NCBI GenBank assembly: GCA_001939145.1
Contig: LSRX01000535.1
Location: forward strand, 241,775-305,774
DNA: 64,000 nt
Direction: 5' to 3'
Source of the DNA: Symbiodinium microadriaticum
Lineage: Eukaryota; Sar; Dinophyceae; Suessiales; Symbiodiniaceae
Position numbers and translations under genes: made by a program. The notes under the pieces are model-generated. The model worked only from the letters and a program-made list of their open reading frames with translations. It was not told the origin of the DNA and made no database searches. Positions 33,679-44,338 of this stretch are shown in pieces. Position 1 is the stretch's first letter; each line of letters opens with the position of its first letter.

Positions 33679-33983
33679 TTCTCGGATGGCTCTTCGAACA
33701 TGCTGAAGCCAGCAACTCTTTTCTGAGCCCAGCGCCCAAGAAGAACACAGGACTCCGAGCAGAGCAGCTTCCTGAGCATGAGCTCTATCAATTACAGAGA
33801 CGACGCTGAAAGCTTAAGCCATCCGCCAACAAAGCAGACCAAGCCCAAAAGCCTACAGGCGCCACGCTCCGATTGCCTGTCTCTGCACAGCACAGATTCC
33901 GGCCTACCCCCTTGTTGAGCTGCGCTGCCTTGCAGGGCATGCAAAGCTACTGTTCTTGTACTGCACATGCAAAAGCACACAAA

Positions 33984-34044
33984 CATAAATACATACATAC
34001 ATACGTACATACATACGTACATGCATACATACATACACATGAAA
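33984..34044. repeat. CATA / CGTA tetranucleotide microsatellite
   Basis: Imperfect array of ATAC units interrupted by GTAC and GCAT variants. Confidence 0.95.
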
Positions 34045-34054
34045 CAAAACACCT

Positions 34055-34516
34055 TCACTCGACCACACACGGGATTTTGCAGTCGTGCTCCTCCAAGTGC
34101 ACACCCCCTACGAAGGGAAGCGAGGATGCTTGCAGTGCACCTCCGCTAGAGCTCTGGCTAGATTGACAAGCAACACTGATAATGGCTACAATCGTACCAA
34201 AGGGTCCCCTCAGGACATTCGGTCCACCTTTCTGCACATTGGCTTTGTTCTGTACATCCCCCAGCTCTGGACTGCATGCGCCTCCCCTGTTGTACTTCAC
34301 AAGCACTGTATCCTCACAACTGGTGACCCCTGAATCCCTCAGAGAACCCGTTGCAAACACGTTGTCAGAAGGCGTGTCTTGATGGGCCGTTGGGCGGCCC
34401 AGGTTTAGCCGTTTCCGCTCCCCCATGCTTGTTTCCACATTGCATCGTTCAGCGAGCCTCGGGCGAGCTAAGCTGCTCTGGACGGGAGGAAATCCGGCCT
34501 CGGACACGAGCCACAA
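34055..34516 (-). CDS. Candidate exon, unidentified
   Basis: The 153-codon open frame has a polar first half and then SGVTSCEDTVLVKYNRGGAC, VLRGPFGTIVAIISVACQSS and a Ser-rich tail, ending HDCKIPCVVE. The strand-like hydrophobic clusters suggest a folded domain in the second half. No family was recognised, and neither end has a clear splice site. Confidence 0.35.
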   Translation of the reverse strand: MWLVSEAGFPPVQSSLARPRLAERCNVETSMGERKRLNLGRPTAHQDTPSDNVFATGSLRDSGVTSCEDTVLVKYNRGGACSPELGDVQNKANVQKGGPNVLRGPFGTIVAIISVACQSSQSSSGGALQASSLPFVGGVHLEEHDCKIPCVVE

Positions 34517-35198
34517 GCGTGCTGCCGCTCACTGCTCTGGGGCTCTTGAGATCTGGGCGAAGCTCGTCCAAAGCTGCGAGCACGGGAAGTAAGCGGCCAA
34601 GGCGCCACAAGGTGGACCTGACCATGCATGGCAAGAATGCTTGGACATCTCAAATGGCTGAGCCCTGCGTACCGTGCAGCGAACCATGTTTTCGGCCACG
34701 AGATACCAAGCTCTAGCTGGGTCTGTGCTTCTTCCATCTGGGAAACACATATTTCGGCTTGCCTGCCGTTACTTCAACGACGAGGCACACAACTCTGATA
34801 CCCGTGTGGGTCCATCGTCATGCGCACTTCGATTCTGCGCTCCGCTCCAACATGTAGAGTATTCGATTTGTGTAATGCGGCTGGTATCTAAACCAAGAGA
34901 AGACAAGCCCATCCGATGTGCTGAAACGAAAGCGAGACGAAAAAGCGAAGCGTCACTGGGGCATCGCTTGGGCCACCTCCATCCTCCTGCCACGCCCATT
35001 TGCAGACACTGCTTTCCCGTCGTTGTCTGATCAAGGCTGGTTGGCGCAGGACGCTGGTATGTGCTGGTGCAGCCTGGCCCTTCTTTTGCCTTTCACATGC
35101 AGGCGGGTTTTACGCCGAACGCGTAGGGAGGCGGCGCCACCGACCGTGGCATACGAAGTACGGTCACCTGCACAGGTCCACAGGGCGGTAAAGCCGCC
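34517..35198. other. Spacer, no convincing gene
   Basis: Several short overlapping frames on both strands, none with a motif. Confidence 0.3.
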
Positions 35199-35534
35199 TC
35201 AAGCATCAACAAGAAGCTCCAATGACATGCTGGTCAGGAGAGACTGAAATAAGAGCCTCCACTTGTGCGCCGTCTTCCTCGCAGCAAGGAAGAAATTTGC
35301 TATGCACATTCCGGATGTTAGAGGCATAGAGCTGCCAGGATGCTGCCGTCTCGAGAATCCTGATGTCCGCATCCTCTTGGAGTATTGTGCTTGCTTGGAT
35401 TCGCAAGTTGCGAGAGTGCAGTCCTCTCCATTGATTTTGAGGATGAGATCATTCTCCCGCAGGGTTTCTTGCGGGTTTGCCTCGTTGTGCTCGTGCACAG
35501 TACCTCCAGCTTCGAAGCTGCAGCTAAACTTCAC
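35199..35534 (-). CDS. PDZ-like domain exon
   Basis: PDZ domains bind C-terminal peptides of partner proteins. The segment reads VKFSCSFEAGGTVHEHNEAN followed by LRENDLILKINGEDCTLATC. It matches the family pattern of an early beta strand, a G-x-V turn, a helix-linked L-R-x-x-D-x-I-L-x-I-N-G core, and a strand after it. The usual carboxylate-binding GLGF loop is not obvious: the strand preceding EAGG reads FSCSF. Only about half a domain is visible in this frame. The overlapping frame at 35406-35206 (ADIRILETAASWQLYASNIR) may be a following exon. The first methionine is not an ATG, so this is an internal exon. Confidence 0.45.
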   Translation of the reverse strand: MKFSCSFEAGGTVHEHNEANPQETLRENDLILKINGEDCTLATCESKQAQYSKRMRTSGFSRRQHPGSSMPLTSGMCIANFFLAARKTAHKWRLLFQSLLTSMSLELLVDA

Positions 35535-35713
35535 CCTTTCGCTGTGTCTCAGCCTCCCCTTTGCACTTCATACTTGCAGGCACCTTCTGGCATGATCTCT
35601 ATGATTCGCCAGAGATGGTCACCACGTTTTGCAAGTTTCCTGGTCCAGGGAAGCAGAGGGACAAGTCGAACTTTTTCAAGCAACATGAAGCTGCAGGGCT
35701 GTCAACGCCCATC

Positions 35714-36395
35714 CTAGCGAGGCTGCTGATGGAACCATCTGTGACGTCGAGCTGCCGCAGCAATGCAACATGCAGCCAGGACACAATCCATACTTCCCAT
35801 TTTTTGTGAGTCTCGCCTCGACTGATGCATTTTTGCTTGCTTTACGAGGTCTTGGGTGAGGAAGCTAGCGATACACCGCATCCGAGCTTGCTTGGTGCGG
35901 GCAAGTGAAGGACTTCCGCGCAGGTTTCTCTTCCAAGGAGCTGTGATCTGATGGCCACTGGAAACCTTGAGGCGGTCATGCGTTTCGGACACATGTGTGA
36001 TGCTGACCACTTGGCACAGGAGACCTGGTGTAGCGACTTGTTTCAGAGCTCTGAAAGCAAGTCCCGAATCAGAAGCCTCTCTTGAAACGCTCGGGCCTCC
36101 AACGTTGGTAAAATTTCGCACCAAGTCGCATCCAGGACTCTTGGCTGGCGCGGCTCTTCAGAATCTCTGGCTGCCTGTGGTGAACTTGGAAAGAACAAGC
36201 GAGGTGCGCAACAGTTGAGCAAGGGCTGCAGGCCTTAGTTGAAGTTCCAGCCAACCCACTTGGCGCTGAAGTTCTGGAACCTCTAGATGTACCTGCCGCC
36301 GACAGTCGGCAAACCCCAGCAGGGCACAGCTCGAAACCCGGGAGAGCACCGTGTGGCCCACTTGTTGCTCCGTCGGCGCTGGCTCCAGAACCCAT
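35714..36395 (-). CDS. Candidate exons, unidentified
   Basis: The frame at 36361-36158 is helical (VPELQRQVGWLELQLRPAAL, then LLRTSLVLSKFTTGSQRF). The frame at 36124-35714 (about 136 codons) includes LLCQVVSITHVSETHDRLKV and a basic C-terminal half. They could be neighbouring exons. No domain is recognised. Confidence 0.35.
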
Positions 36396-36931
36396 GTTGA
36401 GTCGCTAGAGGCATGCGGGTTGAAAACGGATCCCTGCAGTCCGCCGAAGAATATGCATGAGCAAGAAGTGCGCTGTGGAAGACTTCAATTCAACACTGCC
36501 GGTGCCGTGAAGCATGAATGACCATGCGCTTGACAGGACTGCTACAGCATCCGGGCCCGAACACTAGCAGCCGCTTGTCATGCTCTTTGAGCTTGAGACG
36601 AACAACGGCAGTCGGCGACAATGCATGCAGGGAGGCCGGAAGGGATGCATGGTAGCACCCTCTAGCACGGAAACAGTTGGCAAGACAGAGTTGAAATCGA
36701 ACCAGTTTAGTAAGCAGGTCGGCTAGACCTGATCGTGCGAAATGCAGGTGGGTAGTCTTCGCAAAGGTTGTGCTTGTCTTGCTATTTTGGCTTCTCAAGC
36801 TGTTTAATTATGCAGAAGAAGAGATCTCATGCGTTGGAAGTCCGGTGGATGCCGCAGGTTGACCGAGCAAGCGAGCTGCGTGGCTGCAGCAAGTCCCTGC
36901 TTGAGTGCCAGAAACTTCCGATGTCATGCGG
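36396..36931. other. Spacer, no convincing gene
   Basis: One 102-codon minus frame at 36490-36798 has a basic composition without motifs. Otherwise nothing is recognisable. Confidence 0.3.
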
Positions 36932-37469
36932 TCATGTCTTGACAACAGCATCTGAAGCCAGGTGCCTGCCCATTTCCAACAGGCACATGACCTCTGCAAT
37001 GGCATAGAGCTTCGGCAAGAGCCTGACCGAAGCTCGAAAGTGTGCGCGACCGAGCGGGTTACCCCCTTCCCTGCCAGCAGAACCGAAAGAAAAGAGCGTG
37101 TGCCTCACACCGTTGGGCTCCGCTGCTTTCCAGGGCTGTGGAAGGCCCAGTTTACGAGTGGCTCGAACGCCAAGGAAGACCTCTCGGACGGGAATGCTGC
37201 GCACATGTCCCTTCTTTCCGGCTTTGGGTGCAGCCTCGGAGATGCTGATGCCGTTGCTAAGCCAGTCCAGGCAGGAATACCTCTGCTGGCATCGGTGCTT
37301 CCCAGAACTCCAGAGCGGGAGACTTGGGCTCGGGCACCACGTACGCCACAATGAACAAAGCTCCCGTGGTGCCGGTGGATGCCACAGCTCGGATCTGCTG
37401 GGCTACGGCTGACCTGGAGTAAAGAACTCTATCTCGCACTCTGAACTTCAGAGGGAAGCCCAAAACCAT
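36932..37469 (-). CDS. Candidate exons, unidentified
   Basis: The frame at 37469-37257 reads RDRVLYSRSAVAQQIRAVAS, then GALFIVAYVVPEPKSPALEF. The frame at 37351-36932 reads GHVRSIPVREVFLGVRATRK, then ASVRLLPKLYAIAEVMCLLE. Both have good protein character but lie in different frames and overlap, so a splice around 37260-37350 is needed. No family is recognised. Confidence 0.4.
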
Positions 37470-37533
37470 GAGCTTTGGGGCAAGCGCTCATCAAAGATAT
37501 AGCACAGGCCAGCGATTGCAAGAGATATGTACC

Positions 37534-38244
37534 TCATCGGTGAGTCCAGTCGATCCATGACCTTCTCTTCCAGGCTTCTGAACTTCTCTGGGCGCACAAG
37601 CTGCGATAGTTCCTGCCGCAATTCACCTGTGCGGCTGCCTCACAAGCACCGGTCACGGCGCTGCTTGCCAAGAGCAGCCCGGGAAATTCCTCAGCAGCGG
37701 GACACTCTACGCGCTCAGTTTGACGATCTGTCGCAGTTGGCTTTGCTGCCTCGGTGCCAGCGGGTGAGCTGACAGAAATCCAGACAAGGCTACGCGGGCT
37801 TCGACACCGTGACGCCGAGACCGACCCAGCCACGAAGGCCTGGCAGCGCACAGATGCTCGCTTCCAGGGCAACCCAGCTGCCCTGTGCCTGGAGCCAGGT
37901 GTGAAGACATAGAGCACCAGGTGAGCCAACCCCAGCAGGGATGCTGCAAAGGCTGCAACAGAGGCCACTTTCTGTCCTCCGGCTGCTTTAATGCGAACGT
38001 GCAGTCGGTGCTTCCCTGACATGCGACCTCGTCTGAGCTGCGCCAAGCGGGACGGCTGCACGCCTTCTTGCACAACCTGATCCACCTGCGCTTGCGGTCC
38101 GCACAAAGAGAAAGGCGAATTGGGCACATAACAGGGAACTACGCTCGCATGCCCGGTCTCTGCATGTCCCTGCCGTAGCCTCCTGCGCTTTGCAAGCGCA
38201 CAGCCTTGAACTCGAGACTCTGCTTCCGGGGTACATCCTGGCAC
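37534..38244 (-). CDS. Long open frame with a possible membrane segment, unidentified
   Basis: A 236-codon minus frame stays open. A central stretch SVAAFAASLLGLAHLVLYVF could be a transmembrane helix, preceded by a basic segment (GKHRLHVRIKAAGG). The C-terminal part includes ERVECPAAEEFPGLLLASSA. Shadows in the other minus frames are also open. It could be one exon or several; no domain and no firm start. Confidence 0.35.
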   Translation of the reverse strand: MPGCTPEAESRVQGCALAKRRRLRQGHAETGHASVVPCYVPNSPFSLCGPQAQVDQVVQEGVQPSRLAQLRRGRMSGKHRLHVRIKAAGGQKVASVAAFAASLLGLAHLVLYVFTPGSRHRAAGLPWKRASVRCQAFVAGSVSASRCRSPRSLVWISVSSPAGTEAAKPTATDRQTERVECPAAEEFPGLLLASSAVTGACEAAAQVNCGRNYRSLCAQRSSEAWKRRSWIDWTHR

Positions 38245-38746
38245 TGGCCAGGAAGATGTGCAAAGTGTTCAGGGGTTGCTCCTCTTGTTGATGATCCCTG
38301 TGCCCACAAGAGCAGGCTTCTCATGAACTGGACTCTGGCTTTCCAGGTTGCAGCAGTCAGAAAGAAAAATTGCTTCACAAACATCCCCCGTACTGCAGTT
38401 TTGGTGGTGCCTGGCTAACAGCTCGAGCAACGGGAGCCTGGAGGTGTCAGCCTGTCGAACCTCAGCGTCAACATAAGGTGGTGTAAACAATCGGATCGCC
38501 CGAGGCAGGAGCGGGAGCACGAGAGCGAAGCAGATCGAGCTGTGTGCAAATCAGCATAAATTCAGCGTGGCTGCCCGCCCTATGGACGAAGATTGGGGCT
38601 ATCCAAGCCCAATAGCCCGAGCCGAGATCTGATTTGGGTATCCAAACCGTGAAACAGCGCTCGTCGGGTTTCTGCAGCAAAACAAAGCCCGCGACTGGTG
38701 GTAGCGAGCTCGGCAAGGCAGCACATGGCCTTCTCTTTGACTTGCA

Positions 38747-39190
38747 GTGAAAAGATTCAGCATCGCAAAGCTGCTAAGCCAATGGCAGCATCGCTCTGCC
38801 GATCCGGAGCAGTTTTCGAGGTCACAGCTGTGCGTGTGTAGATGCACGTCTCAGCCAATAATTCGCATGTGCAAGTATGTGGCTCTTGCATGGCCCGTGC
38901 GCGGCGATCGGAAGCCTTCTGACCTACTAGTACATCTGCCTTCATTCGATAGACCCAACCAGTCTTTGATACTGCGCAGAACCCAGTCTCTGAGCCGGCG
39001 AAACGACAGCGAGATGCAGCAGCACTTAGGTTCTTGGATCGAAGCACTTCGATCGTTCGCAGGCTTTTCCCCGGAGCAGGAGCTTGAGTTTGCCTTCGTG
39101 AAACTGGGCAGCTCGGCAAAGCCTCAGTTGATGAATGCATCTAGGACAACTTTCACTGACTCTGCGACAGAGTTGACGGAATTCTGGTAA
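38747..39190 (+). CDS. Possible plus-strand C-terminal exon, strand uncertain
   Basis: The plus frame ends with QQHLGSWIEALRSFAGFSPE followed by LEFAFVKLGSSAKPQLMNAS and a stop, which looks more natural than the overlapping minus frame. If real, it would be the only credible plus-strand coding between 1 and 58 kb, close to where the minus-strand run is interrupted by repeats and the gap. No domain. Confidence 0.28.
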   Translation: MKRFSIAKLLSQWQHRSADPEQFSRSQLCVCRCTSQPIIRMCKYVALAWPVRGDRKPSDLLVHLPSFDRPNQSLILRRTQSLSRRNDSEMQQHLGSWIEALRSFAGFSPEQELEFAFVKLGSSAKPQLMNASRTTFTDSATELTEFW

Positions 39191-39615
39191 CTATCTGCAG
39201 CCATCAGACCACATTGGCGCCACAGAATTTTTGGCGGCTTGTGATTGCCGGCATTTGCCTGAGATGACGGCGAACTTGCGGCCCACGTCCCGTTTGTGAC
39301 ATTCTCTGTCTGCGGCTGGGACCATTCTGCACGCCGCTAAAGCCTAGGGTAAAAGGCGAAAGCATTCCCATCGCACACCGTCCAGAAGTGCAAAGGCGAC
39401 GAAGCTCACACAATGGCGTCAGCTCCCGGCTTTCTCAGCGGCAGCGATCGACGAGAACTCGGCAAGGGCCCCTGTTGGGCCCCTGGGCGCAGGGCTGTGG
39501 AGCCGGTCGTTCTTGCTGCTACAAGCACTGGTATCCTGAGAAAGAGCCTCCCGGTGATGTGGTCGAAAGTGCAGTACACTCGAAGAGGCGGGGCCTCATG
39601 GATTCAGCGAGAGGG

Positions 39616-39618
39616 AGC

Positions 39619-39643
<25 letters not shown>
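39616..39643. repeat. GA dinucleotide microsatellite
   Basis: About 13 GA units within a purine-rich patch. Confidence 0.95.
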
Positions 39644-39650
<7 letters not shown>

Positions 39651-40031
39651 TGTCGACGAGCAATGCCAAGCCGACGACCGTCTTAGGACATATCTCGGCC
39701 AAGAGGATCGCGAAGTGAGCCTGTGCTTCTGCCTGCAAGGCGACCATCTTCCTGAGCGTATGGCTCGCATGGCTCGGTCATGTCATGCATGCTCTGAATA
39801 CACGTGCTACGCTTGCTGCATTGCAGAGGCGGTCCTTTGTGACCACAAGGCATCGGCTCTTTGGCCGGGTATCGCGCACTGGCATTCGCCAAAGAACAGC
39901 CACCTCTGCTTGCGAGGCCGAGTTTTCACACGCAGCAGTTTCCAGGGTTCGAGCCTGGAGCGGGAGAGATCTTCGAAGTCCTCGTGCCCAAACCTCCTGA
40001 GCGCGAGCCATGTTAACTTTCGAGGTGCTGA

Positions 40032-40064
40032 TACTGCCGCTGCTGCTGCTGCTGCTGCTGCTAC
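40032..40064. repeat. GCT trinucleotide microsatellite
   Basis: About nine GCT units with one ACG interruption, followed by pyrimidine-rich CTCCTCCCC text. Confidence 0.93.
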
Positions 40065-40171
40065 GGCTCCTCCCCCTCCCCCTTCTGCGCCTCGTCCTCC
40101 TCCTGCAACTACTCCTCCTCTTATTTAAACTATTATTCTGGAAATATCTAGTTACTACCACTAATTAACAT

Positions 40172-40173
40172 TG

Positions 40174-40233
<60 letters not shown>
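40172..40233. repeat. ACT trinucleotide microsatellite
   Basis: About 20 tandem units left of the assembly gap; reads as poly-Leu, poly-Tyr or poly-Thr depending on frame. Confidence 0.97.
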
Positions 40234-40235
<2 letters not shown>

Positions 40236-40477
40236 CGACGGTGCCACAATTGACGCCATGCTTCTCCTCACTTCAGGGCCTCAAACCTGTGGTTTTAGTA
40301 GGATTTTCGCCAAAGTCCCGAGGGTAGGTTCTGTTGGTTTTCCTGGGCAGAGGATTTGGGGGGTGGGGGGTGATTGGTACACAGACACCCCGAACAATAT
40401 CTCCACAAGAGCCGTTTTACTCGGTATTTACAGTACTTTCGTGATGGCGGACCATCTTATATGATGATGGTGAGCAA

Positions 40478-41338
40478 NNNNNNNNNNNNNNNNNNNNNNN
40501 NNNNNNNNNNNNNNNNNNNNNNNNNNNNNNNNNNNNNNNNNNNNNNNNNNNNNNNNNNNNNNNNNNNNNNNNNNNNNNNNNNNNNNNNNNNNNNNNNNNN
40601 NNNNNNNNNNNNNNNNNNNNNNNNNNNNNNNNNNNNNNNNNNNNNNNNNNNNNNNNNNNNNNNNNNNNNNNNNNNNNNNNNNNNNNNNNNNNNNNNNNNN
40701 NNNNNNNNNNNNNNNNNNNNNNNNNNNNNNNNNNNNNNNNNNNNNNNNNNNNNNNNNNNNNNNNNNNNNNNNNNNNNNNNNNNNNNNNNNNNNNNNNNNN
40801 NNNNNNNNNNNNNNNNNNNNNNNNNNNNNNNNNNNNNNNNNNNNNNNNNNNNNNNNNNNNNNNNNNNNNNNNNNNNNNNNNNNNNNNNNNNNNNNNNNNN
40901 NNNNNNNNNNNNNNNNNNNNNNNNNNNNNNNNNNNNNNNNNNNNNNNNNNNNNNNNNNNNNNNNNNNNNNNNNNNNNNNNNNNNNNNNNNNNNNNNNNNN
41001 NNNNNNNNNNNNNNNNNNNNNNNNNNNNNNNNNNNNNNNNNNNNNNNNNNNNNNNNNNNNNNNNNNNNNNNNNNNNNNNNNNNNNNNNNNNNNNNNNNNN
41101 NNNNNNNNNNNNNNNNNNNNNNNNNNNNNNNNNNNNNNNNNNNNNNNNNNNNNNNNNNNNNNNNNNNNNNNNNNNNNNNNNNNNNNNNNNNNNNNNNNNN
41201 NNNNNNNNNNNNNNNNNNNNNNNNNNNNNNNNNNNNNNNNNNNNNNNNNNNNNNNNNNNNNNNNNNNNNNNNNNNNNNNNNNNNNNNNNNNNNNNNNNNN
41301 NNNNNNNNNNNNNNNNNNNNNNNNNNNNNNNNNNNNNN
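40478..41338. other. Assembly gap (861 N)
   Basis: An unbroken run of N. The right flank is a long CTA array, which is probably why the assembly failed. The true length of the missing sequence is unknown. Confidence 1.
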
Positions 41339-41391
<53 letters not shown>

Positions 41392-41398
41392 GCTACTG

Positions 41399-41430
<32 letters not shown>

Positions 41431-41431
41431 G

Positions 41432-41491
<60 letters not shown>

Positions 41492-41500
41492 TTCCTCCTC
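41339..41500. repeat. CTA / CTG trinucleotide array
   Basis: More than 50 tandem triplets with a few CTG interruptions, beginning at the gap edge, so the array is truncated on its left. Confidence 0.98.
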
Positions 41501-41609
41501 CTGCTGCTGCCTGCTGACTAGTGCCACCAACTCTGTGGCACTGTGACCGTCATCATCTGCGGTGCGTGTTCCCGTTCCAGAAAGGGAATGCAAACAGATT
41601 CTTCTTCTT

Positions 41610-41804
41610 TTAGGTCGAGGGGTGCCAGGATTCAATATCGGCTATCTCAAACTCTCCACTGTAGGCTGCCCTGCTTCTGGCACCAAGATTGCTGCCAGAT
41701 ACCTGTGTTTGCATCTTGGTCTGCGCCTCTTGTGTGTTCGGGCCTTCAGTAGTGCCAATTGCAAGGGACATTTTGGTTTGGGGTTTCGGCCCTTGGGTTG
41801 CCAT
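41610..41804 (-). CDS. Candidate exon, unidentified
   Basis: A 64-codon minus frame has a polar, Gln/Thr-rich composition (KMSLAIGTTEGPNTQEAQTK) and ends SGEFEIADIESWHPST. It could be a terminal exon. A 151-codon plus frame overlaps; strand is chosen by neighbourhood. Confidence 0.28.
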   Translation of the reverse strand: MATQGPKPQTKMSLAIGTTEGPNTQEAQTKMQTQVSGSNLGARSRAAYSGEFEIADIESWHPST

Positions 41805-42243
41805 CGAAGCATCCGACGTACCATGGCACGCAGATTTATGTTCGGCTCTCCAATTTTATGGTGTCCAAACACAACACGCAATCTCCGAGATCCAGACCAT
41901 CAGACGAAAGCCAGAGCTATCAAGTCTGTATTTAAGATTGAAATCTTGAAGTTCTGCTCAGGGGAAGAATCATGTCGATGTTGGCTATTGCTAGCCCCCT
42001 GGCAGCCCCGTCCTTGAATTGGGCTCCGTGATGCGCGTCCGCTGAGTCGTGCGGGCGGGTTCTGGTGGAGTCAGACGGCTGCCTCAGAGGCACAGGTTCA
42101 AGTAGGTAGCGGTATGCAATGACACGGCATGACATCCTGAAGGATATGCAATCACCTCTACTTTTCTGCAGAGTAGGAGATTGGCCAGGCGTGCTGCGGG
42201 TGGCAGCAATGCTTCGCTGGTGTGCCTGTACTAAGCGGGAGCC

Positions 42244-42601
42244 TCAGTGGAATAACTCGGACGATGAGAAGACCCTTCCCCAGACTTCGAGAGCCCCCGT
42301 AGAGTTCAACCTGAGATTCGAGCTTGCAGCTGCGCGACGTGCCTTCACTTCATCCGCGGAAACCTGGGTTTCCAGAACAACGGTGAATCTCTTCGCATGA
42401 TGCGTCTGCGGAATCGACTCTTCCGCTGCGAAAGCATCCAAATAGTTTGCGGACAGGCTGCGTCAGGCAACATTTTACGATGGCAGAGCTGAAATGCTCG
42501 GCGCTGGACAACCCGGCTTGATCAGCTGCGCTGTGGTTTGCAGTGCATGGTTCAGAAGAGGAGTCGCTAGAATGTGCGCACAAAACGCTCGAACTTTGCA
42601 T
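42244..42601 (-). CDS. Candidate exon, unidentified
   Basis: The frame at 42441-42244 reads HAKRFTVVLETQVSADEVKA, then ASSNLRLNSTGALEVWGRVF. The alternation of hydrophobic and polar residues fits beta strands. Upstream, at 42601-42350, another frame is open and Ser-rich. No family is recognised. Confidence 0.35.
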
Positions 42602-43202
42602 CCCTGCTTTTTGACACTCCCCAAGCTTCTAGCATCGAGGGCGAGTCAAGAGGAGGACAATGAGACTGGTGATGCTACACCATGCGGTGAAACGACGAAC
42701 AACAGGGATGCGACGGCTACCGGCAAGTCCTTCAAGTGTAATTATTTAGGGGTTTTACAGGCTGTCTTCTTCGTTGCAAATACACATTTCTTGAGACCTT
42801 TGTGCAAATTTGCACGGATCGGAAACACTCGGACAAATTTCCCGGAATAAGCTCAATGCGATGGACGGCTGTCGTAGGTTTACTGTGATCGGGCAAATCT
42901 GCTGTCCGTGCGATGGCCGATCTGAATGCGGCAAGACGAACTGCTTAACAGACAATGACAGACCACACGTGCAAGGCTTCTAAAAGTCAGCAGTGTTCCA
43001 CTGCAGTTGCCCCAGACTAGCCTTTGAACCAAACTTCTCCATCGCTCCAACATATAATCGTCTCGTTTCCATTCTTGGAGACCACCTTGGCTCTGCAGGG
43101 AGTACAAGAACATTATACTGACGGCATAAAGCAGCAGCAGACACGAGACGACGACGACGACGAGACAACAAACAACAGAACAGAGGCGACGACGAGGACG
43201 AC
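42602..43202. other. Spacer leading into a repeat region
   Basis: No gene was seen. The minus-strand 194-codon frame covering 42880-43464 is mostly a product of the tandem repeats to its right. Confidence 0.35.
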
Positions 43203-43258
43203 GACGACGACGACGCGATGACGACAACAACAACAACAACAACAACAACAACACGACG
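43203..43258. repeat. ACG / ACA trinucleotide tract
   Basis: A GAC/ACG-rich patch followed by about 10 ACA units. Confidence 0.93.
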
Positions 43259-43274
43259 AAAAACACCGCAAAAA

Positions 43275-43512
43275 CGACAAATTCTCCTTCATTGCTGGAG
43301 ACGCAAGTTTCATGCAACAGCAACTCGAAAACGACAAATTGTCCTTCTTTGCTGCTGGAAATGCAATTTTCATGCAACAACAACCCGAAAAACAACGCGA
43401 AAACGACAAATTCTCCTGCTTTGCTAGAGACGCAATATTCACGCAACAACAGCGCGGAAAACAACGCAAAAACGACTAAATATCCTTCTTTGCTGGAGAC
43501 GCAATTTTCATT
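43275..43512. repeat. Degenerate ~70 bp tandem repeat, four copies
   Basis: Each unit joins a CCTT(C/T)TTTGCTGGAGACGCA-type block to a TTCATGCAACAACA block and a CGAAAACGACAAA block. Copies begin near 43278, 43338, 43410 and 43478, the last truncated. Unit lengths vary from about 58 to 72 bp, so there is no conserved reading frame. Confidence 0.85.
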
Positions 43513-43650
43513 TGGATGAAAGCAAAGGACACGTATTTCGATTGTGTCAGCCGTCGCAAATCCTCAAACGAGGCTATTCTTCGATTTGGCCTGATTAAAA
43601 GCAAAGGACATATATTTCGACTGTTTCAGCACCCGCAAACCCTGAAATGA
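43513..43650. repeat. Two-copy ~90 bp direct repeat
   Basis: The words AAAGCAAAGGACA, TATTTCGA, TGTTTCAGC/TGTGTCAGC and CGCAAA(T/C)CCT recur in the same order at about 43517 and 43609. Confidence 0.8.
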
Positions 43651-43960
43651 AGCGCCTTTGCTTTTACTTTGCTTTCTTTCTGAAGTCTTTGGTTACCAAA
43701 AATCTCGTTTCCCGGTGGGGACACGGGCCATATTGGCGCGCATGGGACTGGGCCCGCAGGCTTCCCCAGTGAGTAAGGAATCTGCCTGACCGACCACTCA
43801 GCTACAGCTGACTTGTCTAGCATGCGGCTTCAGCTATCGAGCAGCTGCCTCGATTGTGTGGATTGCAAACAAGGGACTTGTCAGACATAAAGTCGTTTTT
43901 CCCCCCGGGGCAGCGGCAGGCAGGGGTCGGGGTGAGGCAAAGGCAAAAACAAAACAGTGT
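43651..43960. other. Unique stretch between repeats, nothing recognised
   Basis: No coding frame or motif is seen. It has a short C-rich run near 43901. Confidence 0.4.
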
Positions 43961-43985
43961 TATTATTGCTACTACGACTACTAGG

Positions 43986-44037
<52 letters not shown>

Positions 44038-44335
44038 AACCACTGCTGATGCTATCTGATGCTACTGCTACTGCTACTGCTGCGGCTACTACGGCTCCAC
44101 TGCCAATACCTGCTACTGCTATCTGCTATCTGCTACTGCTACTGCTACCGCTACTATCTGCTACTGCTACTGCTCCTACAACTGCTACAGCTACTGAGCT
44201 GCTAAGCTACTGCCACTGCTACTGCTACTGCTGCTACTGCTCCTGCTGCTGCTGCTGTTCTGCTGCTACTGCAGCCGCTACTGCTGCTGCTACTGCTGCT
44301 GCTCCTGCAGCTGCTGCAGCGACTAAACATGAAGA
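43961..44335. repeat. CTA array grading into interrupted CTG/CTA triplets
   Basis: Pure ACT triplets occupy about 43980-44036. CTG and CTA triplets broken by short unique words (ATCTG, CCTA) continue to 44335. On the minus strand the last part encodes an Ala/Gln-rich run that is in frame with the candidate exon to its right. Confidence 0.95.
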
Positions 44336-44338
44336 TTC

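Larger units (their letters stand above)
39191..40170. other. Repeat-bearing stretch with a doubtful plus-strand frame
   Basis: A 246-codon plus frame (39388-40128, no ATG start) passes through a GA microsatellite at 39616-39643 and a GCT array at 40032-40064, and ends in Pro/Ala low complexity. The middle (39690-39900) has several CxxC-like pairs, but no zinc-binding family is recognised. I do not call it a gene. Confidence 0.3.

Noticed and set aside
39945..39970. A tRNA T-arm-like sequence, CCAGGGTTCGAGCCTGG
   Set aside because: The 5' acceptor, D arm and anticodon arm that should precede it by about 50 bases are not present, and the 3' acceptor has no partner.
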